A stretch of DNA of 64,000 nucleotides from positions 62,001-126,000 of the forward strand of contig NZ_NIWW01000002.1 in the NCBI RefSeq assembly GCF_002201535.1, written 5' to 3'. Below the pieces are notes generated by a model, which did no database searches, was not told the origin of the DNA, and was given only the letters and a program-made list of their open reading frames with translations. A program made the position numbers and the translations under genes. Below, piece by piece: positions 18,052 to 27,753 of the stretch. The stretch comes from Lacimicrobium sp. SS2-24. Its GTDB lineage: Bacteria; Pseudomonadota; Gammaproteobacteria; Enterobacterales; Alteromonadaceae. Every line of letters begins with the position of its first letter. Positions within the stretch are counted from its first letter, which is position 1.

Positions 18052-18666
18052 TCAGTGACTGCCTTTAAACACAGGTAATTGCCAGTGCCAGCGTATCGCT
18101 GCCAGTCGCAACCCTAGCGTAGTGAGCAATCCGGCCAGCATCGCTACACTGGTGCCGGTATTCAGCCAGCCACAAAGTACGTACACGATCCCGCCGATTA
18201 TGCAGGTGGTGGCGTACAGCTCTCCTTTGAGTACCAAAGGAATTTCCCGACAGATGACATCGCGGATGAGGCCACCGAATACCGCGGTCATGGTGCCCAT
18301 GACGATAGCAATAAAGGGGCCGGTGCCATAATTTAAGGCTTTTTGCAGTCCCATCACATTGAAAAACGCCAGCCCCAGCGCATCTGCGACCAACAGCAAC
18401 TGGTAAGGAAAGTTATGGGTAATCCGCAGCCAGACAATGGTGACAAAGGCGGCGAGTAAGATGGCATACAGGAAATCAGGTTGTTGTACCCAAAAGACGG
18501 GCAAGTCGAGGATCATATCCCGCAAGGTGCCGCCGCCAATGGCGGTGACCGATGCCAGTACCACTACGCCAAAGCCATCCATGTACTTTTTATGCGCCAT
18601 TAGCGTGCCGGAAATCGCAAAGACGGCCACGCCAAACAAATCGATCCAATGCAGCCACTGCGCCAT
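18052..18666 (-). CDS. TRIC/UPF0126 family inner-membrane channel (YicG-like)
   Basis: 204 residues with about seven predicted membrane helices. It has the duplicated family signature: GGGTLRDMILDLPVFW in the first half and GGLIRDVICREIPLVL in the second, the GG...RD turns characteristic of trimeric intracellular cation channels. Bacterial TRIC homologues conduct monovalent cations; older annotation treats UPF0126 as YicG or a glycine transporter. The substrate is not decidable here. Its promoter region adjoins that of the ilv operon, which is transcribed away from it. Confidence 0.88.
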   Translation of the reverse strand: MAQWLHWIDLFGVAVFAISGTLMAHKKYMDGFGVVVLASVTAIGGGTLRDMILDLPVFWVQQPDFLYAILLAAFVTIVWLRITHNFPYQLLLVADALGLAFFNVMGLQKALNYGTGPFIAIVMGTMTAVFGGLIRDVICREIPLVLKGELYATTCIIGGIVYVLCGWLNTGTSVAMLAGLLTTLGLRLAAIRWHWQLPVFKGSH

Positions 18667-18978
18667 ATCTTATATCCTTAGCCACCTGTTATAACGGCTA
18701 CTTTAACCTCCGTTGCTAAAATAACAAACGCTCATAACGCAAAGGTGCCAGCGCCCCCGTCGTAATACACCTGTTTCCGTGAGTACCTTGGCAGGGAAAA
18801 CGGTGATACTCAGAAAAGAATAAAGTGGGTGGAATATCCTAAAAACCCTTTCTAATAACCAACTATTAGGATACTTGTAACTTAAGTTATGAAACAAAAG
18901 CTTGATCTGTCCTTTATCACCATGGTATTTCTTATAGGCAGTGACGTAACTTGATTAAATTAGGGCAAAAGCCTTTTT
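18667..18978. other. Intergenic region with the ilv operon promoter
   Basis: 312 bp between the divergent TRIC gene and the ilv leader peptide. It must contain the ilv promoter, but no strong -35/-10 pair stands out. The notable element is an 8-bp inverted repeat, TATCCTAA (18835-18842) and TTAGGATA (18866-18873), in an AT-rich stretch. The same TATCCTAA occurs before proB (7249-7256). No small gene is apparent apart from the leader peptide that follows. Confidence 0.5.
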
Positions 18979-19062
18979 ATGAACCAATTCGCAAACCTTC
19001 TTCTTACAGTAGTACTGGTCGTGGTGATTATTCCATCTCCGCGGGGGAAGCGTTTGGCCTGA
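18979..19062 (+). CDS. ilvL: ilv operon leader peptide
   Basis: A 27-codon reading frame, ATG 18979 to TGA 19060-19062, encoding MNQFANLLLTVVLVVVIIPS followed by PRGKRLA. It contains a run of twelve codons, Leu-Leu-Leu-Thr-Val-Val-Leu-Val-Val-Val-Ile-Ile, read by the three amino acids the operon makes. This is the classic layout of an attenuation leader such as E. coli ilvL. The stop lies 18 nt before the attenuator hairpin. The leader codons 19036-19047 also pair with the 5' arm of the terminator. The ribosome-binding site is weak (TAGGG). It is too short for ordinary gene calling but well supported by composition, position and structure. Confidence 0.9.
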   Translation: MNQFANLLLTVVLVVVIIPSPRGKRLA

Positions 19063-19115
19063 ATTAAGTCCAGATTCAAAAAAACCCCCGCACGAGAGTC
19101 CGGGGGTTTTTTTTT
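19036..19115 (+). promoter_or_regulatory. ilv transcription attenuator (terminator and antiterminator)
   Basis: The terminator is a 10-bp stem, AAAACCCCCG (19081-19090) with CGGGGGTTTT (19101-19110), running into a tract of nine Ts (19107-19115). The competing antiterminator pairs GCGGGGG in the leader frame (19041-19047) with CCCCCGC (19085-19091), extended across a small internal loop by TCTC (19036-19039) with GAGA (19094-19097). A ribosome that stalls early at the Leu/Val codons leaves 19036-19047 free and favours read-through; one that reaches the leader stop covers it and lets the terminator form. Confidence 0.88.
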
Positions 19116-19163
19116 GCCAAATGGGCAGGTAAACCGGAAATGGCACAACAAAGAGATACAGCA

Positions 19164-20819
19164 ATGACAGGCGCACAGGCAATTTTGACATCACTGATTG
19201 AACAGGGAGCTGACCGCGTTTTCGGTTATCCCGGTGGCGCCATTATGCCGCTTTACGATGCCTTGCTGGATTCACCGGTAACCCATTACCTGTGCCGTCA
19301 TGAACAAGGCGCGGCCTTTGCTGCGATAGGTTATGCCCGGGCCACCAACAAGGTCGGGGTGTGTATTGCCACATCCGGTCCGGGGGCCACCAATTTACTG
19401 ACCAGTCTCGCCGATGCCAAATTGGATTCCGTACCGCTGGTGGTCATCACCGGTCAGGTCGCTCGCGCCGCCATGGGTTCTGATGCGTTTCAGGAAGTGG
19501 ATGTACTGGGGCTGAGCCTGAGTATTTGTAAACACAGCATGCAGGTGATGGAGCCTGGCGATCTACAACCTATGCTTAATCGGGCCTTCGCCATCGCCAG
19601 GGAAGGACGACCCGGTCCGGTGCTGGTGGATATCCCCAAAGATATCCAGTTGGGATTTGTGCCCGAGCACAGCCCCCGTCCCTGCAACACGGCGAGTCTG
19701 CCACAGGCCAGTCACAACGATATTGAGCAGGCCAATCGGCTGTTAGCACAGAGCCAGCGTCCAGTGGTGTACATTGGCGGCGGCGTGGGTATGGCATCGG
19801 CAGTTCCCCAATTGCGCGACTTTCTGTGTCGCACTCAACTGCCCCATGTCAGCACGTTGAAAGGTCTCGGCAGTGCGGACTATCATCATCCCCTCTACCT
19901 GGGGATGCTTGGTATGCACGGACTGGCTGCGGCCAACCTGGCGGTACAACAGAGCGATCTGTTACTGATAATCGGCGCCCGGCTGGACGACAGGGTCACC
20001 GGCAAGCTGGATGAATTTGCTCCCGAAGCCAAAATCATTCATGTGGACATTGATCCCGCGGAAATCCACAAACGCCGTCATGCCAATGTGAGCCTGCTCG
20101 GTGATCTGCAGCACATACTGCCTGCACTAGAGTGCACATCTTCTAAATCGGCCTGGTCAGCACAGATAGAGCAGCTGAAACAGCAAAAAGGCAATCGCTA
20201 TGAAGACCACGTGAAAGGAAAAGAGATTGATGCCCCTTCATTGCTCAGGCGTCTGAGTGATCTCAGCGCCGATGATGCCATTGTTTGCTGTGATGTGGGA
20301 CAGCATCAGATGTGGGTCGCCCAGCATATGCAGTTTTCTCACCCTACCCGCCATTTAAGCAGCGGCGGATTGGGCACCATGGGATTCGGGTTGCCCGCCG
20401 CCATTGGTGCGCAGGTCGCCGAGCCAGATAAACAGGTGGTTGCTGTCTGTGGTGACGGCTCCTTTATGATGAATGTACAGGAGCTCGGTACCCTGCGCCG
20501 CTATCAAATGCCGGTGAAGATTGTGATATTGGATAACCAGCGCCTGGGAATGGTCAAGCAATGGCAGGAATTGTTTCACAACGAGCGTTACAGTGAGACC
20601 GACCTTTCTGACAACCCGCCCTTCAGCCAGCTTGCCGCGGCGTTCGGGATTGCCAGTGCGGAGATCGCCGATGCCGGTGAGGTGGAGCAGGCACTGACAA
20701 CCTTACTCGAGCACCCCGGCCCCTATTTACTGCATGTACGCCTGAATCATCAGGCCAATGTCTGGCCAATTGTGCCACCCAATACCGCTAATCATGAAAT
20801 GTGGGAGCAAGCCCGATGA
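19164..20819 (+). CDS. ilvG: Acetolactate synthase II large subunit
   Basis: 551 residues from ATG 19164 (MTGAQAIL, aligning with the E. coli start MNGAQ and preceded by AAGAGA); an alternative ATG at 19140 adds eight residues. It is a TPP- and FAD-dependent enzyme joining pyruvate with pyruvate or 2-ketobutyrate. The catalytic glutamate is in [16 protein letters not shown], and the TPP/Mg motif is [12 protein letters not shown] with a downstream Asn (LDNQRLGMV). The frame is intact, unlike the frameshifted ilvG of E. coli K-12. It overlaps ilvM by 4 nt (ATGA), so translation is coupled. First structural gene of the attenuated operon. Confidence 0.97.
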   Translation: MTGAQAILTSLIEQGADRVFGYPGGAIMPLYDALLDSPVTHYLCRHEQGAAFAAIGYARATNKVGVCIATSGPGATNLLTSLADAKLDSVPLVVITGQVARAAMGSDAFQEVDVLGLSLSICKHSMQVMEPGDLQPMLNRAFAIAREGRPGPVLVDIPKDIQLGFVPEHSPRPCNTASLPQASHNDIEQANRLLAQSQRPVVYIGGGVGMASAVPQLRDFLCRTQLPHVSTLKGLGSADYHHPLYLGMLGMHGLAAANLAVQQSDLLLIIGARLDDRVTGKLDEFAPEAKIIHVDIDPAEIHKRRHANVSLLGDLQHILPALECTSSKSAWSAQIEQLKQQKGNRYEDHVKGKEIDAPSLLRRLSDLSADDAIVCCDVGQHQMWVAQHMQFSHPTRHLSSGGLGTMGFGLPAAIGAQVAEPDKQVVAVCGDGSFMMNVQELGTLRRYQMPVKIVILDNQRLGMVKQWQELFHNERYSETDLSDNPPFSQLAAAFGIASAEIADAGEVEQALTTLLEHPGPYLLHVRLNHQANVWPIVPPNTANHEMWEQAR

Positions 20820-21058
20820 CCTATGACCTGGAACTCTTATTATCAGATCAACCCGCCGCGCTTGAGCGGGTATTACAAACGGCCCGTTATCGCGGCTTTA
20901 AAGTGCGCCAGTTGCAAATGCGTCAGCGCGGCTCAGGTTTACAGTTGTCGATGCAGGTATCCGGCCCACAACCTATTAACATACTGACGACCCAGCTACA
21001 TAAGTTGTATGATCTGGCCTCACTGAATATTGAGCAAACTTTGCCGCAAACGGCATAA
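20816..21058 (+). CDS. ilvM: Acetolactate synthase II small (regulatory) subunit
   Basis: An 80-residue ACT-type protein starting at ATG 20816 inside the ATGA overlap with ilvG. Motifs include [26 protein letters not shown] and LHKLYDL. It stabilises and activates IlvG; in E. coli this isozyme is insensitive to valine. Length is close to E. coli IlvM (87). A shorter start is chosen because the overlap start gives the conserved N-terminus. ilvE follows after 12 bp. Confidence 0.92.
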   Translation: MTYDLELLLSDQPAALERVLQTARYRGFKVRQLQMRQRGSGLQLSMQVSGPQPINILTTQLHKLYDLASLNIEQTLPQTA

Positions 21059-21070
21059 CAAGGAACTATC

Positions 21071-22000
21071 ATGGCTAAGAAACAAGCTGAGTTTATCTGG
21101 TTTAACGGTAACGTCCTGCCCTGGCAGGAGGCACAGGTGCATGTGATGACCCATGCCATCCATTATGGATCGTCAGTCTTTGAAGGCGTTCGCGCCTATC
21201 ACACACCGCACAAGGGAACCTGTGTATTCCGTTTGCAGGAACACACTAAACGGTTACTGGATTCAGCCAAAATATACCGTATGACCATTCCTTACAGCGC
21301 TGATCAGATCAATGAAGCCACTAAAGACATCATTAAAAAGAACAAGCTGAAATCGGCGTATATCCGCCCTATCGCCTTTTATGGCGATATTGGTATGGGC
21401 TTACAGGTGCCCTTCGGTCAAGAAACTGAGCTGGTGATAGCAGCCTTTGAATGGGGCGCGTATCTGGGTGAAGAAGGCTTACAAAACGGTGTGGATGCCG
21501 GAATCACCTCCTGGAACCGTCTGGCCGCCAATACCATGCCAACGGGTGCCAAAGCGGGCGGTAACTACCTGTCTTCGCAGTTGATTTCCATGGAAGCGAG
21601 ACGCCATGGTTATCAGGAAGGCATTGCACTGGATATCAACGGTTACCTCAGTGAAGGCGCCGGTGAAAACCTCTTTATCATGCGCGATGGCGTGATCTCC
21701 ACTCCGCCCAGAACAGCAGCGATTTTGCCGGGTATTACCCGCGACACCGTGATCACTCTGCTGGCGGAAATGGGATACAAAGTACGTGAAGAAAATATTC
21801 CCCGTGAAGCACTGTATCTGGCTGATGAGATTCTGATGTGCGGTACCGCCGCAGAAGTGACGCCGGTACGCAGTGTTGATGGTATCAAAGTAGGTAACGG
21901 TAGCCGCGGGCCTATTACCGAGAAAGTGCAGTCTGCCTTCTTCGGGTTATTCGACGGTACCACAGAAGATAAATGGGGCTGGCTGACGCCGGTCGAGTAA
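21071..22000 (+). CDS. ilvE: Branched-chain amino acid aminotransferase
   Basis: 309 residues, a fold-type IV PLP enzyme catalysing the final transamination to Val, Leu and Ile from 2-ketoacids and glutamate. The PLP lysine is K161 in TGAKAGGNYLSSQL. YGSSVFEGVRAY, the phosphate-binding NGYLSEGAGENLF and the C-terminal GTAAEVTPVRSVDG are conserved. RBS AAGGAA. It lies in the ilvGMEDA operon, 12 bp after ilvM; the 92-bp gap to ilvD holds a stem-loop. Confidence 0.97.
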   Translation: MAKKQAEFIWFNGNVLPWQEAQVHVMTHAIHYGSSVFEGVRAYHTPHKGTCVFRLQEHTKRLLDSAKIYRMTIPYSADQINEATKDIIKKNKLKSAYIRPIAFYGDIGMGLQVPFGQETELVIAAFEWGAYLGEEGLQNGVDAGITSWNRLAANTMPTGAKAGGNYLSSQLISMEARRHGYQEGIALDINGYLSEGAGENLFIMRDGVISTPPRTAAILPGITRDTVITLLAEMGYKVREENIPREALYLADEILMCGTAAEVTPVRSVDGIKVGNGSRGPITEKVQSAFFGLFDGTTEDKWGWLTPVE

Positions 22001-22013
22001 ATCGTTTTCAGTT

Positions 22014-22048
22014 GTCAGCGAGCAGCCTCCAGATGTGAGGCCGCTGAC
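22014..22048 (+). other. Stem-loop between ilvE and ilvD
   Basis: A compound hairpin: outer arms GTCAGCG (22014-22020) and CGCTGAC (22042-22048), inner arms GCCTC (22025-22029) and GAGGC (22037-22041), a 7-nt loop and an AGCA bulge on the left side. There is no T-run, so it is more likely an RNA processing or stability element than a terminator. Confidence 0.5.
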
Positions 22049-22092
22049 CCTCTGAATTTAAGCAATAAATAGAGCAATATAAGGGTTAAACA

Positions 22093-23946
22093 ATGCCAAA
22101 ATTACGTTCAGCGACCACCACTCAGGGCAGAAATATGGCCGGTGCCCGGGCGCTATGGCGCGCCACCGGAATGACCGAAGCGGATTTTGGCAAACCCATT
22201 ATTGCGGTGGCCAACTCCTTTACCCAGTTTGTGCCGGGGCATGTGCACTTAAAAGACATGGGGCAGCTGGTGGCACGCAGTATTGAAGCAGCTGGTGGTG
22301 TTGCCAAAGAGTTTAATACCATTGCGGTGGATGACGGCATCGCCATGGGCCATTCGGGCATGCTCTACAGCTTGCCGTCTCGGGAGATCATTGCCGATTC
22401 GGTGGAGTATATGGCTAATGCCCATTGTGCCGACGCGCTGGTGTGCATTTCTAACTGCGACAAAATCACGCCGGGGATGCTGATGGCGGCATTACGCCTC
22501 AATATTCCGGTGGTGTTTGTGTCCGGTGGCCCGATGGAAGCGGGGAAAACCAAACTGTCTGATCAGATCATCGCATTGGATCTGGTGGATGCCATGGTTG
22601 CTGCCGCCGACGATAAGGTTTCCGATGAAGACAGTGAAGCGATAGAACGCTCCGCCTGTCCTACCTGCGGATCCTGCTCTGGCATGTTCACGGCCAATTC
22701 GATGAACTGTCTGACCGAGGCACTGGGATTGTCATTGCCGGGCAACGGCTCGATGCTGGCAACTCATGCCGACCGTGAGAAGTTGTTTATTCAGGCCGGT
22801 GAAGTGGCCGTTGATTTGTGCAAGCGCTATTACCAGCAAAATGATGAAACGGCACTGCCGCGTAATATTGCCGGGCGCGCCGCCTTTGAAAACGCCATGT
22901 GTCTGGACATCGCCATGGGTGGGTCGTCGAACACCATATTGCACTTACTGGCAGCGGCGCAGGAAGCGGAGCTGGACTTCACCTGTGCCGATATCGATCA
23001 GCTGTCCCGCAAGGTTCCCCATTTGTGCAAGGTGGCACCGGCTACCCAGCAATATCATATGGAAGACGTACACCGTGCCGGTGGCGTGATGGGGATTCTG
23101 GCCGAACTGGAACGGGGCGGATTGCTTAAAGGCGACGCCCCGCATGTGCTGGGAAAAACTATCAGCGAGGTGATTGCCCGCTGGGATGTGGTCAACCCCG
23201 AAAATACCCATGCCGATGAATTCTATCGCGCAGGCCCGGCTGGTATTCGCACCACCAAGGCCTTTAGCCAGAGCTGCCGCTATCCGAGTCTGGATACAGA
23301 TCGCGAGAACGGCTGTATTCGTAATATGGAACACGCATTCAGTCAGGAAGGTGGCCTGGCGGTGCTGTTTGGCAACATTGCCGAAGACGGTTGCATCGTT
23401 AAAACCGCCGGTGTGGATGAGAGCATTCACAAGTTCACCGGTCCGGCCCGTATTTACGAAAGCCAGGATGACGCCGTTGCCGGCATCCTTAATAACGAAG
23501 TGCAGCCAGGGGAAGTGGTGGTGATCCGCTATGAAGGCCCTAAAGGGGGCCCCGGCATGCAGGAAATGCTCTACCCGACTTCGTATCTCAAATCCAAGGG
23601 CCTGGGCAAAGCCTGTGCCTTGATCACCGACGGGCGCTTCTCTGGCGGTACCTCGGGACTGTCCATTGGGCATATCTCTCCGGAAGCGGCCGCAGGCGGT
23701 AACATTGCCCTGATCCAACCGGGCGATGAGATTGCCATCGATATTCCTAACCGGCGCATGGATCTGATGATCAGTGCCGAGGAACTCGCGAAGCGCCGCG
23801 CGGATATGGAGGCTTCGGCCAACCCCTGGAAACCGGCAGACAGAGAGCGTCATGTGTCTTTGGCACTGAAAGCCTATGCCATGCTGGCCACCAGTGCCGA
23901 CAAAGGTGCCGTGCGTAATAAAGCCTTGTTGGAGGGGCAGCAATAA
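22093..23946 (+). CDS. ilvD: Dihydroxy-acid dehydratase
   Basis: 617 residues, the expected length. It dehydrates 2,3-dihydroxy-acids to the 2-ketoacid precursors of Val/Leu and Ile using an iron-sulfur cluster. Cluster cysteines are in [12 protein letters not shown] and [13 protein letters not shown], and [21 protein letters not shown] is the conserved C-terminal signature. The stop TAA overlaps the ilvA ATG by one base (TAATG), indicating coupled translation. E. coli homologues are oxygen-sensitive [4Fe-4S] enzymes. Confidence 0.97.
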   Translation: MPKLRSATTTQGRNMAGARALWRATGMTEADFGKPIIAVANSFTQFVPGHVHLKDMGQLVARSIEAAGGVAKEFNTIAVDDGIAMGHSGMLYSLPSREIIADSVEYMANAHCADALVCISNCDKITPGMLMAALRLNIPVVFVSGGPMEAGKTKLSDQIIALDLVDAMVAAADDKVSDEDSEAIERSACPTCGSCSGMFTANSMNCLTEALGLSLPGNGSMLATHADREKLFIQAGEVAVDLCKRYYQQNDETALPRNIAGRAAFENAMCLDIAMGGSSNTILHLLAAAQEAELDFTCADIDQLSRKVPHLCKVAPATQQYHMEDVHRAGGVMGILAELERGGLLKGDAPHVLGKTISEVIARWDVVNPENTHADEFYRAGPAGIRTTKAFSQSCRYPSLDTDRENGCIRNMEHAFSQEGGLAVLFGNIAEDGCIVKTAGVDESIHKFTGPARIYESQDDAVAGILNNEVQPGEVVVIRYEGPKGGPGMQEMLYPTSYLKSKGLGKACALITDGRFSGGTSGLSIGHISPEAAAGGNIALIQPGDEIAIDIPNRRMDLMISAEELAKRRADMEASANPWKPADRERHVSLALKAYAMLATSADKGAVRNKALLEGQQ

Positions 23947-25493
23947 TGGTTTCAGAGGCGGATTATCTGAAGAAAATCCTGCTCTCGCCCGTTTACGATG
24001 TGGCGGTACAGAGTGATCTGGTGCGCCTGGATAAACTCTCGGCGTCACTGGGCAACGATATCTGGCTCAAGCGAGAAGACCAGCAGCCGGTTAAATCTTT
24101 TAAGCTGCGAGGGGCCTATAACCGGCTCTGTCAGTTAACCGAGCAGCAATGCGCTGCCGGAGTGATCGCCGCATCGGCAGGCAATCATGCTCAGGGCGTG
24201 GCCTATTCGGCGCGTATCAAGCAAATGAAAGCCGTGATTGTGATGCCCGAGACCACGCCGGAAATCAAAGTGGAGGCGGTACGCACCTTCGGCGGCGAAT
24301 ATGCCGAGGTGGTATTACATGGCACCAGCTTTGATGCTGCCAGTGCTCATGCGCGGCAGCTGGCCGATCAACACGGCTATACCTTTGTGCCGCCTTTTGA
24401 CGACCCCGATGTGATCGCAGGACAAGGCACCATTGGCCGTGAACTACTGGAACAGAATCCGCATCTCGATACCCTGTTTATTGCCGTGGGCGGCGGTGGT
24501 CTGGCCGCCGGTATCGGCGTGTATCTGAAACAACTCAAGCCCGACTTAAAGATCGTGGCGGTGGAATCGGAAGAGTCCGCCTGCCTCAAGGCCGCCATGG
24601 AAAAAGGCGAGCCCGTGGATCTGCCCTCTGTGGGCATTTTCGCCGACGGGGTAGCAGTAAAGCGCATCGGCAGCGAAACGTTTCGTTTGTGCCAGCAGTA
24701 TGTGGATGAAGTGATCACCGTTTCCAGTGATGAAATCTGTGCGGCCATCAAAGATATTTTTGATGACACCCGGGTCATTGCCGAGCCTGCCGGTGCCCTC
24801 TCGGTGGCTGGTATCCGTAAATATGTACGTGAGAATAACACTCAGGGGCAGAAAATCGGCGGTATCCTCTGTGGTGCCAATATTAACTTCCATACCCTGC
24901 GTTATGTGTCTGAGCGTTGTGAGCTGGGTGAACAAAAAGAAGTGGTGTTCGCCGCCAAAATTCCTGAGCGGCCCGGTGCCTTCCGGCACTTCTGCGAACT
25001 CCTTGGTGGCCGTGCCATCACTGAATTCAATTATCGCTTTGCCAGCAACAAAGAAGCACATATCTTTGTGGGCCTGAAGTTGCGCCAGGGCCGGGAAGAG
25101 TTCAAAGCCATCGCCGAGAGTCTTAAACAGAATGGTTATCAGCTGTTTGATCTCTCTGACAATGAAATGGCCAAGCTGCACGTTCGCTACATGGTAGGGG
25201 GCAGACCGCCCAAGTTACTCAACGAACATGTGTTTTCTTTTGAGTTTCCGGAGCATCCGGGGGCGCTGATGAAGTTTCTGGATACCCTGGGCGAGCGCTG
25301 GAACATCACCCTGTTCCACTACCGTAATCACGGCGCCGCAGAGGGGCTGGTGCTGGCAGGCTTCGATATCCCGGCTGACTCAAGGGCTGATTTCGATCAG
25401 CATCTGACCCAGCTTGGCTATCAGTTTGAAGAGCAGACAGCGAACCCGGCTTACCGCTTCTTTTTGTCTGACCTTAATGGGGTGTTTGATTAA
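23946..25493 (+). CDS. ilvA: Threonine ammonia-lyase (biosynthetic threonine deaminase)
   Basis: 515 residues. A PLP-dependent catalytic domain (about 1-320) with Lys53 in QPVKSFKLRGAYN, the glycine loop SAGNHAQGVAYS and a VGGGGLAAGI segment is followed by two ACT-like regulatory domains (about 335-510) that bind isoleucine and valine in the biosynthetic enzyme. It deaminates threonine to 2-ketobutyrate, committing carbon to isoleucine. The presence of the regulatory half separates it from catabolic TdcB. Last gene of the operon; a 22-bp palindrome overlaps its stop. Confidence 0.96.
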   Translation: MVSEADYLKKILLSPVYDVAVQSDLVRLDKLSASLGNDIWLKREDQQPVKSFKLRGAYNRLCQLTEQQCAAGVIAASAGNHAQGVAYSARIKQMKAVIVMPETTPEIKVEAVRTFGGEYAEVVLHGTSFDAASAHARQLADQHGYTFVPPFDDPDVIAGQGTIGRELLEQNPHLDTLFIAVGGGGLAAGIGVYLKQLKPDLKIVAVESEESACLKAAMEKGEPVDLPSVGIFADGVAVKRIGSETFRLCQQYVDEVITVSSDEICAAIKDIFDDTRVIAEPAGALSVAGIRKYVRENNTQGQKIGGILCGANINFHTLRYVSERCELGEQKEVVFAAKIPERPGAFRHFCELLGGRAITEFNYRFASNKEAHIFVGLKLRQGREEFKAIAESLKQNGYQLFDLSDNEMAKLHVRYMVGGRPPKLLNEHVFSFEFPEHPGALMKFLDTLGERWNITLFHYRNHGAAEGLVLAGFDIPADSRADFDQHLTQLGYQFEEQTANPAYRFFLSDLNGVFD

Positions 25494-25508
25494 ATTTAAT
25501 CAAACGCC
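25481..25508. other. Perfect palindrome at the end of ilvA
   Basis: GTTTGATTAA and its exact complement form a 22-bp uninterrupted palindrome (25484-25505). With one G-T pair it extends to 25481-25508. It spans the ilvA stop codon (25491-25493). No T-run follows, so a simple rho-independent terminator is not evident. It may be a protein-binding site or a 3' stabilising hairpin for the ilv transcript. Confidence 0.5.
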
Positions 25509-25531
25509 TCTCCTCTGACGCTTCATCGAAT

Positions 25532-26752
25532 TTATCGCTCCCCATAGCTTTTTATGTCACATTGTGAATCTGTGATTCTGCTCTCGTTTCCCTTATAGAA
25601 ACACAACACCAGGGTGGCGGCTAGCACCCCGGCGGCGACAAGTAGTGGCAAGGAGGTAGACAAGTCCACCAGCGTGCCAGCGACGAAGGCGCCCATTGAG
25701 GCGACACTGATTTTCGCGGCGGCGACCCACATATAAACTTGTGCCGCACCTTGCTGTGGCGCGTACTCACTTCTGGCTGCCAGCGTTACGGCAAAGAATA
25801 TCGAATTGACGACCCCACAAAGCCAGTATGTGACAAGTCCACTATTAAAGGATTGGCTCGCAACCACCAGTAGTAACGTCACAAGTAGCACCGAGCCGAC
25901 ATTTCTGAGCAAGATTATGGCGTTGGCTCTCAGGGGCCTGAGCATGAGCGCCACGGCGCCGCACAGACAGCCGATACCGTATAACGTGACGAGATAGGCC
26001 CCGCTTTCCTTGCTGTGCTGCCAGCTTTCACTGAGATAAACTGCCAGAACCGGTAACGCCGCCACACTGAAGGATGCCCCTGAGGTCATCGCCAGGGTTC
26101 GTCGCAGCCCTGACGAACGCCTGATAACACTAATTACCTGAGCGAACCCCATGGATAAGTTCTTTTGCTGTGTCGGGTGTCGCGAAGGTGTTGGAATGAA
26201 GAGCATGATACAGCCTGACAGTACCGGCAGACTCATCAGCAATGCAATACTGAACGATACGGAGTAACTGCCGGTTAACATAGCGATCATCATCGGGCCC
26301 AAGGTCAGGCCAAAACCATAAGTGATGGTGTCCCAGCTTTGTGCCTTGCGCCGGGAGGTCAGATCATCATTTACAAGATATGCCAACTGGGTGCTGAGCC
26401 CGCCCATCATAAACGAACTGCTGGCGCCACACATCAGTAGGGCACTGACGGATAACCAGCTGCTATTCCATGCAAAGCCCAGTATCGCCAACTGGTAAAA
26501 AGCGGTAAATGAAAAACAGGCTAGCGCGATAATTTTCAGCGGGTTGTGGCTTTGGTCCAGCCAGCGGCCATAAACAGGTCCAAAGATATGGGGAGCGGTG
26601 AGGCAGGCCACCAGTGCACCTGCCATCTTACCCTCTAAACCATAACGATGGGCCAGCAGAATGACTGCTACGGCGCCGCCTCCGGTGGCAATGCGAGCCA
26701 GCATGGCTGTCAGTACATAGAGGGTCAGGCCGTTTAAGCTAATCCGCCACAT
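25532..26752 (-). CDS. MFS transporter
   Basis: 406 residues from ATG 26752, chosen because GGGGG sits about 8 nt upstream; another ATG lies 15 nt earlier. About 12 membrane helices are expected, with a conserved-loop-like GRWLDQSHNP after helix 2. It is probably an inner-membrane drug/metabolite exporter or importer; substrate unknown. It follows the DapA-family lyase gene on the same strand by 43 bp and is likely in the same operon, facing away from the MocR regulator. That context suggests transport of a substrate or product of the lyase. Confidence 0.85.
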   Translation of the reverse strand: MWRISLNGLTLYVLTAMLARIATGGGAVAVILLAHRYGLEGKMAGALVACLTAPHIFGPVYGRWLDQSHNPLKIIALACFSFTAFYQLAILGFAWNSSWLSVSALLMCGASSSFMMGGLSTQLAYLVNDDLTSRRKAQSWDTITYGFGLTLGPMMIAMLTGSYSVSFSIALLMSLPVLSGCIMLFIPTPSRHPTQQKNLSMGFAQVISVIRRSSGLRRTLAMTSGASFSVAALPVLAVYLSESWQHSKESGAYLVTLYGIGCLCGAVALMLRPLRANAIILLRNVGSVLLVTLLLVVASQSFNSGLVTYWLCGVVNSIFFAVTLAARSEYAPQQGAAQVYMWVAAAKISVASMGAFVAGTLVDLSTSLPLLVAAGVLAATLVLCFYKGNESRITDSQCDIKSYGER

Positions 26753-26795
26753 ACTGTGCCCCCGCATCGCACAAACAATCCTGCTGACGGTCCAT

Positions 26796-27689
26796 TTAGT
26801 CCAGTTGCAACTGTTTTAGTAAGTTTACCAGCGTGGTTCGGTCTTCTTTCCCCAGAGGCTTAAGGGGAGCAGGGAGGCAATTGCCTTCAACGTAACCCAG
26901 AATTTCTGCGGCCGTTGCCATCACTCTTAGCCCGCCCCTATTTCGGGCAAACTGCTCCCAAAGGCCGTCTAACTGTTCAGATGATGTTATGGCAGCGGCA
27001 CTCTGGCCGGACTGAGCGGCCTGCATCAATCGCTGCAGAGTGCGGGGGAAGAGCCCCGCCACCACGGAGAACCACAGATCACATCCGGCCAGCATTCCTC
27101 TGCTACCAAATTTGTCACCACTGACACCAATGGCCACAGAATCCGGCACGATGCGGCGCAATTGTTCCAGTCGCAGTGCCCCATTCTCTGTAGCGAATGG
27201 CACACCCGGAATCTTAATGGCTTTCACGCCATGAAGCCGCGACACCTTATGATACAACTCATCACTAAAGGTAAACTGAGTCACCCCCGGATTTTCATAA
27301 ACACACAAGGGTACCGACAATTCGGCAGTTACGTCTTCGTATAAAGACAAGACTTCATGTTCATGCAATGGATGATAGGTCTGCGGGGCCAGCAAAACCG
27401 CACTGACGCCGGCTTTTTGTGCTGCTTCGGCGTTTTTGATGACATCGACGGTTCGCAGTGCACCAATACCCACCATTACCGGCAGGCCATTCGCCAACTC
27501 AACGGTTTTCTTTGCCACGTTGGCGAAATCCTCTTGGCTCAGATAGGGATATAAGCCGGTCGAGCCCATGGCACAAATTGACTCCACTCTGGCCCCGACC
27601 AGGTTGGTGACTAATTTCTCAAAAGCAGCGAAGTCTACTCGCTCATTTTTAAACGGTGTCAGGGGGAAAGCCGATAAACCAGTAAACAT
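26796..27689 (-). CDS. Dihydrodipicolinate synthase/N-acetylneuraminate lyase family protein
   Basis: 297 residues from ATG 27689 with TAGGAG upstream; a longer frame upstream overlaps the regulatory gap and is discounted. A TIM-barrel class I aldolase: GSTG carboxylate-binding loop (42-45), catalytic Tyr131 in VYENPG and Schiff-base Lys159 in KAIKIPG. The family cleaves or condenses pyruvate-type ketoacids, or deaminates cyclic imines as in hydroxyproline degradation. It is not obviously DapA itself. It sits in an operon with an MFS transporter and is divergent from a MocR regulator, which points to amino-acid-related metabolism (inference). Confidence 0.87.
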   Translation of the reverse strand: MFTGLSAFPLTPFKNERVDFAAFEKLVTNLVGARVESICAMGSTGLYPYLSQEDFANVAKKTVELANGLPVMVGIGALRTVDVIKNAEAAQKAGVSAVLLAPQTYHPLHEHEVLSLYEDVTAELSVPLCVYENPGVTQFTFSDELYHKVSRLHGVKAIKIPGVPFATENGALRLEQLRRIVPDSVAIGVSGDKFGSRGMLAGCDLWFSVVAGLFPRTLQRLMQAAQSGQSAAAITSSEQLDGLWEQFARNRGGLRVMATAAEILGYVEGNCLPAPLKPLGKEDRTTLVNLLKQLQLD

Positions 27690-27753
27690 TCGCGCTCCTA
27701 TTTGTTTAGAATGTGGATAAAACGAAACATGCGATAACCGTCCATTGACTATT

